Shown: piece by piece, positions 42,870-54,430 of the stretch
How the letters are laid out: every line of letters starts with the position of its first letter
Numbering within the stretch: position 1 is the stretch's first letter
Assembly: GCA_958295665.1 (NCBI GenBank)
Contig: OY282559.1
Location: 257,120,245 to 257,184,244, forward strand
Direction of reading: 5' to 3'
Origin: Tipula vernalis
Lineage: Eukaryota > Arthropoda > Insecta > Diptera > Tipulidae
DNA: 64,000 nt
Notes under the pieces: generated by a model
What the model was told of the DNA's origin: nothing
Databases searched by the model: none
What the model saw: only the letters and a program-made list of their open reading frames with translations
Program-made: the position numbers and the translations under genes

Positions 42870-43860
42870 ATACTTTATTGGCAAGACGCCTTTTAATAAT
42901 ATTGGTCCGGTATAAAGCAAAAAATATTCGCAGCTCCGTTGCTTTCCATCTTTCTATTTCTGTGATTGATCTCAGTTTTCGCGAAAACTCATTGATTACA
43001 TTATACTTAATCATTTCAATTCTTTTTTCGATAGTTGATATGTGAACTTTATTTAAAGAATATCGTGTTTTTTGTTTCTCATCTAAGACTTAATACATTG
43101 CCGTATAACTCCAAGCAGAACACAATGCATATAATCTACAGGAATCTCTGCGACGCATCCAATGTTGATGAGTTCTAAAGCAATTTTGTCTAATTGTTTG
43201 TGGTACTCGGGCAGCTTTCTTTTTTAAAATGTTTCATCATTTCTCCACGGTGCACGGCGGCAACTCTCCTATCTAAGTATTCCCCCTTGACTTCACATTT
43301 AGTACATCCGTAGTAGCCAGTAAATCCTTTTACACTAAGAACCATCAAATGTAACACCTTCCGATTTCAGCACAAGCATTTCATCGACAAATTGTTCTAG
43401 GAGTAGAAATGTCAGTTCAAAAAGGTTTATAATCCCCATAGTATACACCGATAACGATAACTTTTTTTTGTTGAAAACATTTTCTAGGAAAAGCCACAAC
43501 TGGCTAGATGAACTTTTAGGCAATGGAAGGTTATCTATACCTATATCAATTTTAAGCTCCTTTAATTTTTCCCTATTGTTTTGCTTCGAGAATTTTTTTA
43601 TGCAATTTATTACACCGAAATGAATGTACGATCCTATATCCATGGCAATATTGCTTGTTTGCGGTGTTCTATAGCACCAGCGTCTTTCGGAAAATTCGGA
43701 TAGAATTTCCTTAACATTTTTAATAAATCATTTGCAGTTTCATTTGTAGTTCTCTTCGTTACGATCCATTCTGCCAAGTCATTTTTTAATTTAAATCCCG
43801 TTTCATCATCAGGCGATTCATTAAAATCTTCACTAAATTGTAATGAGGACACTTAAATCT
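42870..43860 (-). pseudogene. EnSpm-like transposase fragment (family tentative)
   Basis: Minus-strand blocks occur in order. 43852-43634 is an N-terminal region (LLKMLRKFYPNFPKDAGAI). 43643-43335 has DIGSYIHFGVINCIKK, DIGIDNLPLPKSSSSQLWLF and FVDEMLVLKSEGV. About 43330-43230 is a zinc-ribbon-like part with YGCTKC-type remnants, broken. About 43070-42900 has NEFSRKLRSITEIERWKATEL. I recall this set from invertebrate proteins of the CMC/EnSpm kind, but the assignment is from memory of motifs and not certain. Several stops and frameshifts; no TIRs seen. Confidence 0.5.
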
Positions 43861-44770
43861 TCTTGAAAGATTTCCTTGGTAAAATTTTCTATTTCTACAC
43901 ATGCTGTAGTTGTGTTTTTCTATTCAATATAATCAACTTGCACATTTATGTAATTTTCACTTGTTGATTACTTGTCACTATTACAGTCTTTAATTTCTTT
44001 TCCAAACGAATCTAATAACTCAACTTCCTCTTTAATTTTCCGAAAGTTTTTTCGTTTAGAAATATTTTGCTTATACACAACCACTATAAAATATACAAAA
44101 TGGTTAAGTAAAAATTATTTTATTTACCTTTTCGATTTCGCAAACCACAGCACGAACAATCTCATTTAGAAAATGGCGCCCTAATCCTTCTCCGCAGTCC
44201 ATTGCAATACGTATTGCAATCTGTGTGTATACACACATACACATCCACACGTCACTGATACTACCCTACGCACACAGTCTCAAAACTAAATTAATTTTTT
44301 CAAATGACAATCAGCAAAGGGTACGGAATGGCGTGCCAAAATCAAATTAATATAAGTGAAATAAAATAAATTTGGATACATCGATACCAATTTTTTGTAA
44401 GCTGTAATTCATTAGCTCTATTAAGATAATGAAGCTTCTGCAAGATGCAGGCTTCTCAATAAAGCTTCCAGTACTAGTAAGTACCAGTTTCGGAAACAAC
44501 CCTAGTCCAGCCGAATTAGACAACGGTCGGACTTATAAAACAGAGCCATCTAGAGTACAGAACCATTGTCATATATCATAATCAGGTTTTTTGTACAACT
44601 TTTCAATGTTCACTGTAGGAATCCATAGTAAAATGATACTTTTTACCTTCAAAAATCTTATTAAAACGTTTATATAAAAGTTTTCCACATATCTGTAACA
44701 ACGGTAATGTAAAGACATTTTAAAGTCAAAGGACAAATGCTTTATTTATTACATAGCTATTGTGATTGTT
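43861..44770. other. Spacer with a 20-bp perfect palindrome
   Basis: No gene recognised. ATTGCAATACGTATTGCAAT at 44201-44220 is a perfect palindrome, followed by a short TG/CA-rich tract. Confidence 0.5.
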
Positions 44771-44775
44771 AAAGT

Positions 44776-45780
44776 TCAAATTACTAAAATAGACAACTCC
44801 AAAATCACGAATGTCACAAACTCTATGAATCGGTATACGTCAAATAAAGCATGCCGGAGCTCCACGCATGACAGTAGCGTTCTAGAAAATGTAATAACTT
44901 TACATTTATCAGCATTTAACGGCAGCTTATTTGTTGTAGACCAACTGCAAAATTCATCGAGCTCTTCTTGCATTCGGTCAGCGTCAATAACAGAATTAAT
45001 GTTTGCATACATTTTTAGGTCACCTTGCAAAAGCATAAATGAATTGCTTTTGCAAGGTGACCACAGAGATAATGCGTGATCTAATTTATCAATAGTTTTT
45101 GAAAATTCTGTATAAGTCACATCCAGCTATTCACGGTCTCCTACAGTTTCGAATATGTCGCTAGAAAAAACCATCAAATTGGTAATGCTTGATATACTTT
45201 GAGGAAAACCTTATTGTTGAGAACTTATTCTATTTTTTATATGAAATTATAATCTAGATTTAACCAACAATCAAAAAGCTTTGAACCACGGAGATTGAAA
45301 TGTCAGGAAATACACCACTCAAAAGGCATGCGTTAAACAAATGATGAATGGTGAAATACCATTCGGATCTAAACCACCGGCAGTATTTAAACATTCTACA
45401 CCATTCAAAATCTCCGAGGTAGCTAGATGAATCGTATAGTAAATGAATTCGTTGAATCTGCATTATCAAGGGGACTTTTGACAAAATGAGCAAACGCATT
45501 GCATACTTCGTGAGGATTTGAAAATGTAGCATTATTGTACGTCATAACCCGTAGGTAGCCCTAAGATTTCCTTTTTTTATCTATAAATAGAAGAAATCGT
45601 TTCGCTAGAGAAGTTTCGCTTTCAATACGTAGAACAAACGTTTTATACAGATCATTTAAAAATTTAGACTCTCTGAATAATTCGCGATCTTTTAATTTAG
45701 CATTATCATCTTCAGAGCGCTTCAATATCTAAAAAGCTTTAGATTTACTGTTTGAAATATTTTTCAATCGACGAAATATA
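44776..45780 (-). pseudogene. Degenerate non-LTR retrotransposon RT fragment
   Basis: On the minus strand the region upstream of RT lies at about 45760-45260 (MTYNNATFSNPHEVCNAFAH near 45545, then HHLFNACLLSGVFPDISI near 45330). The palm/thumb boundary is at 45120-44776 (LKMYANINSVIDADRMQEEL, then LPLNADKCKVITFSR). The RT core between them, including the YADD motif, is lost. A perfect inverted duplication (45018-45062) sits where YADD should be. LINE type uncertain (Jockey, I or R1 group). Confidence 0.65.
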
Positions 45781-46110
45781 ATAATGTGTTGATAATGAAG
45801 GGTGTCCGGGTTTGGGATGCTGATTCGTCATGGGGTGATTCCTTGGTTCATTCTGAGAAACAAATCGAATGTGGAGGTGGGGGGGGTCTATTTTTGATAT
45901 CCTGTGAGATACAGGGTGTTTAAAAAATTTGGTTCAGAAAAAAAGTACACCCAAATATTAAACTGTAACTTCCAAAATATTTATCGGAGAGCAACCAACT
46001 TAGTCTTATTTGGTTGGTAATCGTATAGGCTATTATTAAGATTTAAGTAGTTATCTTGTATCTGCATCCGTTTGAGAGCTATGGTGATTTAAAGTAAAAA
46101 AAAAATATTT

Positions 46111-46114
46111 GTTT
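46111..46114 (+). repeat. Gypsy target duplication GTTT, left
   Basis: GTTT directly before the 5' LTR; the second copy is at 52573-52576. Confidence 0.9.
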
Positions 46115-46680
46115 TGTAGCGACTCACTCATATTTATACTCATAAATATTTACATTCGTTTCCGCTACAATATATCAATCACATATATTGGCGCGCACAC
46201 ACACACACCAAATATTTACACTCGTTTTATCGCCGCGATGTACTAAAATACAAATATCAGCGCTCTCGTGTACATGACACTCACTCAACCGCAACCGCTT
46301 GACCAGCAAGCACCATCGAACATAATTCATCTCCACTGTTTCGGGGGAATGCGAAACAAGAAAACACAAACGAAAAAAATTCATTATTCATCCGCTTGAT
46401 AATTTTTTGGGTGGTGTTTTTGACAGTCGGTATTACATTTTTACATTAGAACAACCATTGTAATTTTCGTGCAACCAGTGAAAAATTAATATTAAAGTAA
46501 AAAAACAAATTGTGTGACTAAAATTAATAATAATTTAAATAAGCAAATTATAATTCAACTTAATAAAATAAAATCAGAATTATAAGTAAAAGAAAAAGGT
46601 TTTGTGTGTTTATTATCTCGCGTAGCGTCATCGACGCATGGACACAACGAAAAACACACATAACAACCTTATAGCTTACA
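46115..46680 (+). repeat. Gypsy 5' LTR
   Basis: 566 bp, TG...CA ends. It has a CA-repeat near 46190-46208 and AATAAA at 46562-46567, which would serve as the polyadenylation signal in the 3' copy. Confidence 0.9.
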
Positions 46681-46681
46681 T

Positions 46682-46699
46682 TGGTGACCTTCGACACCC
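46682..46699 (+). other. Primer-binding site, probably tRNA-Trp
   Basis: TGGTGACC begins one base after the 5' LTR and matches the complement of the tRNA-Trp 3' end as I know it. The following bases match only partly. Confidence 0.6.
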
Positions 46700-47145
46700 T
46701 TTTTAGGGACAGTAAAACAATTATTCACATTGTGAAGATAACAAATTATAATATTTGGAAATATACATTTGAATTTCCTTTAAATACATACATTTTTTTA
46801 CAGAAATCTGGTGCGGTACAACCGTACCAGATAATAGGTACGTACAAATACCATTAAAATAAAAAAAAAAATCATCAATCAAGTAACACTCCATTTTATC
46901 ATTTTTTTTCCATACCGACGGCAACGGGAGCCCAACAACAACAACAATATAAAAAAAATAAAAATCATACAAACACATACACATAATACAATTGAATTAT
47001 TGGATATTTCTATTCTGTTGTGAAAATTTGTATGTATACCAACGGCTCAACGGAACAGGGTAGCACGTAACAAGTGCGATGTCATGTAATACAACTGAAA
47101 TAGGCAGACAAATCATTTATTTTATTATTAAATCAGAAAGTGACA

Positions 47146-47412
47146 TTTCAAAGTCTACGGTATTATACAAAACGGCCGGTACAACAAAATTCAACTATAT
47201 TACAACATAATTGCCATATCAAATACAACGGTATCACAACAAAAACGGCCGCTACAAAAAAAAAAAAAAAATTGAACTATATTACAACAAAAAAAATTGC
47301 AAAATTAGATACAACGGTATCACAACCAAAACGGCCGGGTAAAAAAAAGAGGAAACAAAATTCAACTGTATTACAACATAAGTGCCATATTTAATTCAAC
47401 GGTGTCAGAAAA
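47146..47412 (+). repeat. Tandem repeats in the Gypsy leader
   Basis: Three and a half units starting at about 47155, 47226, 47312 and 47397. Each begins with a CAACGGTATCACAAC-like stretch, contains CGGCCG (47173, 47246, 47332) and then an ATTCAACTATATTACAACA-like stretch. The period is about 72-86 because A-tract lengths vary. They lie between the primer site and gag. Confidence 0.8.
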
Positions 47413-47885
47413 AAAACAAACAAATATACAGCACCAACACACCTTCAGCGGATACAACAAAAATCAACGCCAGCAACAACAGCTAAGTTTTTTTTAGTTT
47501 TGATATTTTTTTTGATTATAACAATACAAACAATTTACATACAATTATTACATTTCACACTCATATAAATAATTATTCACACAATTTAACTCTTCTTATT
47601 CTATATTTTGTAAATTTCTTTTTCACCACGTCGCTCGAGTAACGGTAATCGTATTTTATTTATTTTATTTTCGTTTGTGGTTTCGTTTTCGACCATAACA
47701 TTTGGGTTGCATTATCGTTCACAAATATTTTCAACAAACACTTTTCTTCGTATCTCGTCGGCCAACAAGTGCCTACTTTATTCTTTTTCTCTCAGACACG
47801 GTAACCATTCCGCATTTATCATTTCTTTTGCGTAGTTTTCTTTTGTTTTTTTTTATTATTTGAGTTCTTTTTGAGAGAATCAATA

Positions 47886-48887
47886 ATGGGAAACATAACT
47901 GACGACGAAAATAAACCGTCTGGTTCTGGGACCCAGAACGCACCACCATCCGTAACGGAACAGATGGACACTCCCATGGAAGACACGCATATGGAGGTCG
48001 CGGGACATGAAAAAGTCAGTCTACCTGCGTTCTGGCAGAACTCACCCAATAATTGGTTCCATCTGGTCGAGATACAATTCGATCTGCGCAAAATTTCGGC
48101 TCAGAAATCCAAGTATTATCACGTCTTGTCGACTATTTCTCCAGAGATTTGTGACAAAATTTCAGATTTCCTCCAGAAACCACCACAACAAAATCAATAC
48201 CAGGTATTGAAACAAGTTCTGTTGGAGCGGTTCGCACCGTCAGACGAACGGCAACTGGAGGATCTCCTATCTGGTCAGGATCTTGGCGATCGCCGCCCTT
48301 CAGACGCATTACGCCACATACGCGCGCTTGCTGGACCGAACAAACTCGTAAGCGAAAAGTTCATCAAATCTATCTGGATTAGAAAAATGCCAGAGATCAT
48401 CAAACTCGCGCTAGTAGCCCAGCCAGAGACAGCGCAGATCGATGCGCTAGCCAAAACAGCCGATCGCATGTTCGATATAATGAACAGTAATCAACAGCAA
48501 CAGCATCGCCAAGTATACGTAACGCAAGCTGATTATCAAATGCAATCTCATTCAAACAGTCGACAATCGAGATCCACGGTGCAAACGGATCGCGGCCGCA
48601 GTGGGGACCGTCGTTCTCCGTCAAACAACACCACAATTGAAGAGCGTTTGGCCCGTCTCGAAGCCAAATTAAACGGCCTGTTTCGGGACAGCCGTAACCA
48701 ATCTCGGGGGCGACGATCTCCATCTCGCCCACGATCCAGCAGCGCGAGCAACACCCGCCAACAAGGCATGTGTTGGTATCACTATAAATTTGGTGCAGCT
48801 GCCAGAAGATGCAACGGTCCATGCAACTTTCGCCAAAACACATCAACGGCTAGCATGGATGTGGAGAATCTTCCAAAAAAAGAGTAA
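47886..48887 (+). CDS. Gypsy gag
   Basis: A 333-residue Gag that would assemble virus-like particles and bind the element RNA. The ATG at 47886 ([10 protein letters not shown]) is chosen; the frame is open five codons upstream but only from a TTG. Residues 40-160 form the capsid-like domain ([32 protein letters not shown]). A basic Arg/Ser-rich stretch follows near residues 220-295. A C-terminal motif, [18 protein letters not shown], replaces the usual CCHC knuckle and is the type seen in CsRn1-like elements. The frame ends TAA at 48885-48887 directly after a seven-A slippery run, so pol would be made by -1 frameshifting. Confidence 0.85.
   Translation: MGNITDDENKPSGSGTQNAPPSVTEQMDTPMEDTHMEVAGHEKVSLPAFWQNSPNNWFHLVEIQFDLRKISAQKSKYYHVLSTISPEICDKISDFLQKPPQQNQYQVLKQVLLERFAPSDERQLEDLLSGQDLGDRRPSDALRHIRALAGPNKLVSEKFIKSIWIRKMPEIIKLALVAQPETAQIDALAKTADRMFDIMNSNQQQQHRQVYVTQADYQMQSHSNSRQSRSTVQTDRGRSGDRRSPSNNTTIEERLARLEAKLNGLFRDSRNQSRGRRSPSRPRSSSASNTRQQGMCWYHYKFGAAARRCNGPCNFRQNTSTASMDVENLPKKE
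48875..48881 (+). promoter_or_regulatory. -1 ribosomal frameshift heptamer A AAA AAA
   Basis: Seven consecutive A residues stand in gag phase as CCA AAA AAA, two codons before the gag stop. Slipping back one base enters the pol frame, which is open from here through the ATG at 48908. The position and phase match the standard -1 slippery heptamer. Frameshifting itself is inferred; reinitiation at 48908 is the alternative. Confidence 0.65.
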
Positions 48888-48907
48888 CCTACCGGGTCTT
48901 AACCACT

Positions 48908-51900
48908 ATGTCAAGTACCTCAGTCTCATCTCGCCTTCATTTATTCGATAAGATCAATCAATTCACTTATTTGATAGACACGGGCGCTGACCTTTCGGTC
49001 ATTCCCATTAAATATTGTAAAAGATCATCAAATTTTTCCAAGCAAAATCCAGATCTAGTTCTGTCAGCCGCCAATGGCACAACAATCCACACCTATGGCA
49101 CAAAACTGCTACAGGTGGATATCGGACTTAAAAGAACATTCACGCACGCTTTCATCTTAGCTGCGGTGAATCGTCCGATCATTGGCGCAGATTTTCTGTG
49201 TAAATTTGGCCTTCTTGTCGATCTCAAGAATAAACGGCTGGTTGATTCAGCGACTAAGCTGTCAATCAATGCCACAATGGTTCATGTCGACACACCGACA
49301 CCGATCCATTTTGCAATCGATAACGGCTACGGCAACTTGCTCAAGAAGTTCCCTTCTTTAACAGCAGAGCCGAACTATAATTTACCAGTTCGACATAACG
49401 TGGTCCATCATATCGTCACAGCAGGCCATCTGCCCGTGTCAAGACCACGCAGACTAGATCAGGTCCGTCACAAAGCCGCACATACAGAATTCCAACACAT
49501 GGTGGAATTAGGGATTTGTCGACCATCTGCATCTCCCGTTTCTTGTCCGCTCCATATGGTGAAGAAGAAAGATCACGATTGGCGACCATGTGGGGATTAT
49601 CGTCGACTAAACACGGTCACAACACCTGATCGTTATCCGATACCCCACATTCAAAATTTCTCCATGCGGTTGCATGGTTGCAAAATTTTTTCAAAGATCG
49701 ATCTTGTCAGGGCTTACCATCTTATTCCCGTCGCACCTGAAGACGTTTTCAAAACGGCAATCACAACCCCGTTTGGCTTATTCGAATTCACCCGAATGCC
49801 ATTCGGATTACGTAATGCCGCTCAAACGTTTCAGCGTTTCATGAATGAAGTCGTACGTGACTTGGACTTCGTTTTCGTCTACATTGACGACATTCTTGTG
49901 GCTTCACAAAATGAGGAACAGCACAAACTTCACCTGGAACAACTCTTCCACAGGCTAACACAGTTTGATGTTCATATTAAGAGTTCAAAATGCGTCTTTG
50001 GCGTGTTCACTCTTGATTTCCTCAGCCACAAGATCACCCCTAATGGTATTCTGCCGTCTGAAGAACGAATTAACGCCATTAGGGAATTCCCAGCTCCAAC
50101 ATCAATAAAAACAATTCAACGTTTTATCGGTATGGTAAATTACTACCACCGATTCATACCAAAACTCGCACAAACACTCGCACCAATTCACGGTCACTTG
50201 GCAACTTTACTAAAAAAACCCAAGACCGCCAAGAACTTCTCTTGGACCGACGAATGTCAACAAGCATTCACGTCGTTAAAAACTGAATTGGAACAGATAA
50301 CACTTCTGGCCCACCCACTGAGCGACTCAAAGCTCAGCTTAACTACTGACGCTTCAAACACTGCCGTTGGAGCAGTACTGCAACAGTACAATAATGAGTG
50401 TTGGGAGCCACTGGGATTCTTCTCAAAGAAACTCTCGGATGCCGAAAAGAAATATTCCGCATTCGATCGGGAATTACTCGCAATCTATCTAGCAGTCAAA
50501 CACTTTAGATATTTTGTCGAGGGTCGGGAATTCACCATTTACACCGACCACAAGCCTCTGACTAGAGCAATTCAGTCAAAAACTGAACGTAATCCGAGGC
50601 AATCTCGCCACTTGGATTACATCAGTCAATTTACAACGGACATCCAACATGTTCACGGACATGACAACGTTGTCGCGGACACACTATCCCGCACTACCGA
50701 CAACGAAACGGCCGCAGTCGAGACACATATCGACTTAAACCAAATCGCAAACACTCAAAAAGCTGACTTAGAACTTCAGGATTTATTTTCTGGTTCCGAA
50801 CGTCACTCTGGTTCATCAATGAACCTAGAGCTTTTTAAATTGCCTGGCCTCGAAATCATATGCGAAACATCCACTGGGTACAATCGCCCATTTATTGCGG
50901 CATCACTACGTCGAACCATCTTTGACACACTGCACAACATTTCGCATCCTGGCGTCCGCGCAACCCGTAAATTGATTACTGCTCGCTACTTTTGGCCAAA
51001 CATAAACAAAGACGTAGGCAATTGGGCTCAGTCTTGTTTATCCTGTCAACGTGCCAAAGTCCAACGGCATACTAAATCACCTCACGGACAATTCGAAATT
51101 CCACCTGGTCGATTTGAACACATCCACTTAGACATCGTAGGACCACTTCCTCCGTCTAATGGATACACATACTTACTCACCTGTGTCGACCGCTTTACTC
51201 GTTGGCCCGAAGCATACTGCATGACCAATATGTCAGCTGCAACCATTGCCACCACTTTTGTCAACAATTACGTATCGCGATTCGGCGTACCCCTTCAAAT
51301 CACAACTGATCAGGGAACGCAATTCGAGTCCAAGCTTTTCACCGAGTTAACAAAACTCCTTGGCTCACATCGGATACGAACAACGGCTTACCATCCACAA
51401 GCCAATGGCATGGTAGAACGCTTCCATCGGCAACTGAAAGCTGCACTAATGGCCCGAAGCAATACAATTAATTGGAGCTCGGAAATTCCAATCGTTCTAC
51501 TAGGAATCCGAGCAACAGTGAAAGAAGATCTGAAGTGCTCACCAGCTGAAATGGTTTATGGACAAACCATCAAGCTACCCGGTGAGTTCTTCATCGATAA
51601 TCCTCTTGCACCACTCCCAACCACCGACACAGTCATCGACCAACTGCGACAAACCATGCAGAACCTTGTACCCAAATCAACTCGTCAAACCAAACAAGAT
51701 GATATTTTTGTTCCGAAATCGCTCAACAACTGCGATTTTGTTTTCATAAGAACAGATAAGGTTCGCACGGGGTTAACGCCTCCCTACGAAGGTCCGTATA
51801 AAATTATACGTAGACTGAGGAAGCATTTCGTCGTATCAATTAATGGAAAAAATTCCAACGTATCAATTGATCGACTTAAACCAGCTTACGGAATACTTAG

Positions 51901-51976
51901 TTCGGCTGAACAAATATCAAGCCATCGGGTCCAGAAGACCGTCCGTATTGCTTCCACTCATACAATTATTCCCTAG
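48908..51976 (+). CDS. Gypsy pol (protease, RT, RNase H, integrase)
   Basis: 1,022 codons, no internal stops. The aspartic protease has DTGADL at residues 24-29 and IIGADFL. RT has [37 protein letters not shown] and YIDD at 325-328. RNase H has [15 protein letters not shown] (Asp481). Integrase has an HH-CC zinc finger (H...HPGV, C-LSC) followed by Asp742 (LDIVGP), Asp801 (TTDQGTQ) and Glu837 (MVERFHRQ), a D,D35E spacing, then a C-terminal region with a GPYKI block. No chromodomain seen. The annotated ATG is the first in frame; the protein is probably made as a Gag-Pol fusion starting before it. Confidence 0.9.
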   Translation: MSSTSVSSRLHLFDKINQFTYLIDTGADLSVIPIKYCKRSSNFSKQNPDLVLSAANGTTIHTYGTKLLQVDIGLKRTFTHAFILAAVNRPIIGADFLCKFGLLVDLKNKRLVDSATKLSINATMVHVDTPTPIHFAIDNGYGNLLKKFPSLTAEPNYNLPVRHNVVHHIVTAGHLPVSRPRRLDQVRHKAAHTEFQHMVELGICRPSASPVSCPLHMVKKKDHDWRPCGDYRRLNTVTTPDRYPIPHIQNFSMRLHGCKIFSKIDLVRAYHLIPVAPEDVFKTAITTPFGLFEFTRMPFGLRNAAQTFQRFMNEVVRDLDFVFVYIDDILVASQNEEQHKLHLEQLFHRLTQFDVHIKSSKCVFGVFTLDFLSHKITPNGILPSEERINAIREFPAPTSIKTIQRFIGMVNYYHRFIPKLAQTLAPIHGHLATLLKKPKTAKNFSWTDECQQAFTSLKTELEQITLLAHPLSDSKLSLTTDASNTAVGAVLQQYNNECWEPLGFFSKKLSDAEKKYSAFDRELLAIYLAVKHFRYFVEGREFTIYTDHKPLTRAIQSKTERNPRQSRHLDYISQFTTDIQHVHGHDNVVADTLSRTTDNETAAVETHIDLNQIANTQKADLELQDLFSGSERHSGSSMNLELFKLPGLEIICETSTGYNRPFIAASLRRTIFDTLHNISHPGVRATRKLITARYFWPNINKDVGNWAQSCLSCQRAKVQRHTKSPHGQFEIPPGRFEHIHLDIVGPLPPSNGYTYLLTCVDRFTRWPEAYCMTNMSAATIATTFVNNYVSRFGVPLQITTDQGTQFESKLFTELTKLLGSHRIRTTAYHPQANGMVERFHRQLKAALMARSNTINWSSEIPIVLLGIRATVKEDLKCSPAEMVYGQTIKLPGEFFIDNPLAPLPTTDTVIDQLRQTMQNLVPKSTRQTKQDDIFVPKSLNNCDFVFIRTDKVRTGLTPPYEGPYKIIRRLRKHFVVSINGKNSNVSIDRLKPAYGILSSAEQISSHRVQKTVRIASTHTIIP

Positions 51977-51994
51977 GGAGGGGGAAAATCACTT

Positions 51995-52006
51995 GCGGGG
52001 GAGTCC
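51995..52006 (+). other. Polypurine tract
   Basis: A GCGGGGGAG stretch ending just before the 3' LTR, with another purine run at 51975-51988. It would prime plus-strand DNA synthesis. Confidence 0.55.
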
Positions 52007-52572
52007 TGTAGCGACTCACTCATATTTATACTCATAAATATTTACATTCGTTTCCGCTACAATATATCAATCACATATATTGGCGCGCACACACACACAC
52101 CAAATATTTACACTCGTTTTATCGCCGCGATGTACTAAAATACAAATATCAGCGCTCTCGTGTACATGACACTCACTCAACCGCAACCGCTTGACCAGCA
52201 AGCACCATCGAACATAATTCATCTCCACTGTTTCGGGGGAATGCGAAACAAGAAAACACAAACGAAAAAAATTCATTATTCATCCGCTTGATAATTTTTT
52301 GGGTGGTGTTTTTGACAGTCGGTATTACATTTTTACATTAGAACAACCATTGTAATTTTCGTGCAACCAGTGAAAAATTAATATTAAAGTAAAAAAACAA
52401 ATTGTGTGACTAAAATTAATAATAATTTAAATAAGCAAATTATAATTCAACTTAATAAAATAAAATCAGAATTATAAGTAAAAGAAAAAGGTTTTGTGTG
52501 TTTATTATCTCGCGTAGCGTCATCGACGCATGGACACAACGAAAAACACACATAACAACCTTATAGCTTACA
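52007..52572 (+). repeat. Gypsy 3' LTR
   Basis: 566 bp, same length as the 5' LTR and without visible differences from it; followed by GTTT. Confidence 0.9.
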
Positions 52573-52576
52573 GTTT
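52573..52576 (+). repeat. Gypsy target duplication GTTT, right
   Basis: Second copy of 46111-46114, after which the left TIR of the host transposon resumes. Confidence 0.9.
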
Positions 52577-52937
52577 TTTATAAAATCGAGTTTTTCTCAA
52601 AAAAAACCGTTATAATTTTTTCTTTTGTTTATTTAATTTTAATTTGTCATGATCTCCTCTACAATCCCCCAATACATTACTTGTACCCACGTGCCATAGT
52701 TTTCTTCGTATTCCGTTTATTCTCAATCTATTTAAGAGATGTTATAGTGTTAATATTTTACCAATTTTAGTTTGATCTGTAAAACAGTAGGCGATGATTA
52801 TCAACTCATTTATTTAAATGTTGAAAAAACAAAAACTAAATATTTTCAGATTCAGTCATTAGTTTCGAGATATTATCTAGTGATGTATCAGTGTTGTGAA
52901 TCAAAATTTTAATTAATTTAATAAAATTAATATTATA

Positions 52938-53822
52938 ATGGCACAGTTCTCAGGTGAGGAGTACATTGATATCCATTTTGTTTACGGATTTTGCGATGGT
53001 AATGCAGCACGAGCTCGCAATGAATATCAACTCAGATTTCCAACACGTCGCATTCCTGACGCAAGAGTGTTTATAAATATTCATAGGAGACTGCCAAATA
53101 TCGTAACAAGATCGAATACCCGGGCGGAGCCCCGTTCAGTCTCACCAAACCATTTGGATGTCGACGAAGGTATAATCCATAATGTAACAGCAAATCCTTC
53201 TATTAGCATAAGGAGGCTCGCTTTACAATTAAACGTCTCTCGCTATCGAATTCATCAAGTATTGCACAAGGAGAATCTTCATCCATACCATACAACACCC
53301 GTTCAACAACTATTACCGATAGACCGCACTACAAGATTGGAGTTTTGTAATTTGTTGATGGAAAGGAATTTGGACAATGCAAGTTTTGTGAAACGTATCC
53401 TATGGACGGAGAGAAGAGATGGCATAACAAACTTTCACAATCTACACACGTGGGCTGCTGAAAATCCTCATTCGAAAAAACAAATATTATTTCAGCACCG
53501 ATTCAGTGTAAACGTATGGGCTGGTGTAATTGGCGATAAATTAATTGGACCATTCATATTACTACCTAGATTAAATGGTGAACGTTACTTACAATTTTTA
53601 CAAAACGATTTGCCACTCCTTTTTGATAATGTTCCCATTTTAAGTAGATTCTCGCATACATACCAACATGATGGTGCACCTTGTCACTACCATAATAATG
53701 TTAGGAATTTTTTTAACGAAAATTATCCAAATAATTGGATTGGAAGAAATGGTTCAATTAATTGGCCTGCAAGATCCCCCTATCTTACGGTATTGGATTC
53801 TTATGTATGGGGAAGGATGTAG
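52938..53822 (+). pseudogene. DUF4817/IS630-type transposase, damaged
   Basis: 294 codons open from ATG 52938 to TAG 53820-53822. Residues 1-55 are the DUF4817-like helix-turn-helix (SGEEYIDIHFVYGFC, RRIPDARVF). Residues 70-120 form a second HTH (SISIRRLALQLNVSRYRIHQ). The catalytic core keeps HDGAPCH (Asp245) and LDSYVWG (Asp287), 41 residues apart. The first catalytic Asp is missing: the block after W156-T157 reads ERRDGITN, which suggests a small indel at Glu158. The TAG looks like AAG changed to stop, since the same frame continues with LVYSKEIETKEELIQRIHTA, the normal C-terminus, until a further frameshift near 53945. Non-functional cut-and-paste transposase. Confidence 0.75.
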
Positions 53823-54009
53823 GCGCTTGTATACTCCAAAGAAATTGAAACAAAAGAAGAACTTATACAACGAATACACACAGCAGCACAAGAGATAAGG
53901 GAAGAATTACCAAGAACTGAAATAACCAAAGACTTAAACGAATATTAGCATGTATTCAATCACAAGGAGGACATTTTGAGCACCTTTTATAACTCCTCGA
54001 CCCAAACTT

Positions 54010-54428
54010 TGTATTGAGGGATTGTAGAGGAGATCATGACAAATTTAAATTAAATAAACAAAAGAAAAAATTATAACGGTTTTTTTTGAGAAAAACTCGA
54101 TTTTATAAAAAACAAATATTTTTTTTTTACTTTAAATCACCATAGCTCTCAAACGGATGCAGATACAAGATAACTACTTAAATCTTAATAATAGCCTATA
54201 CGATTACCAACCAAATAAGACTAAGTTGGTTGCTCTCCGATAAATATTTTGGAAGTTACAGTTTAATATTTGGGTGTACTTTTTTTCTGAACCAAATTTT
54301 TTAAACACCCTGTATCTCAAAGGATATCAAAAATGGACCCCCCCCCCCCCTCCACATCCGATTTATTTCTCAGAATGAACCAAGGAATCACCCCATGACA
54401 GATCAGCATCCCAAACCCGGACACCCTG
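54010..54428 (-). repeat. Right TIR of the DUF4817-type element
   Basis: Inverted copy of 45798-46114 joined to 52573-52674. A C-run here pairs with the G-run of the left TIR near 45880. Confidence 0.85.
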
Positions 54429-54430
54429 TA

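Larger units (their letters stand above)
46115..52572 (+). mobile_element. Complete Gypsy-type LTR retrotransposon, CsRn1-like
   Basis: A 6,458-bp element: 5' LTR (46115-46680), primer site, long leader with tandem repeats, gag (47886-48887), pol (48908-51976), purine-rich tract and 3' LTR (52007-52572). Both LTRs are 566 bp, begin TGTAGCG, end GCTTACA and show no differences that I could find by eye. Gag carries a C-x3-H...C...C motif and the primer site begins TGGTGACC, fitting tRNA-Trp; both are hallmarks of the CsRn1 branch. Pol order is protease, RT, RNase H, integrase. No env. Intact frames and matching LTRs suggest a recent, possibly active insertion. Confidence 0.9.
45798..54428 (+). 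mobile_element. DUF4817-type Tc1/mariner relative with ~415-bp TIRs, split by Gypsy
   Basis: The left TIR is 45798-46114 plus 52573-52674; the right TIR is about 54010-54428, inverted, nearly identical over its whole length and starting CAGGGTGTCCGG. TA follows the right end. The Gypsy element sits inside the left TIR with a GTTT duplication; removing it and one duplication copy restores exactly the sequence seen in the right TIR. The broken transposase gene is at 52938-53822 and beyond. Without the Gypsy the element is about 2.2 kb. Confidence 0.85.

Noticed and set aside
46175..46384. Minus-strand open frame repeated in both LTRs (again at 52067-52276)
   Set aside because: It lies within the LTR, duplicated only because the LTR is; no gene evidence.
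48400..48846. Minus-strand open frame of 148 codons inside Gypsy gag
   Set aside because: Antisense shadow of gag.
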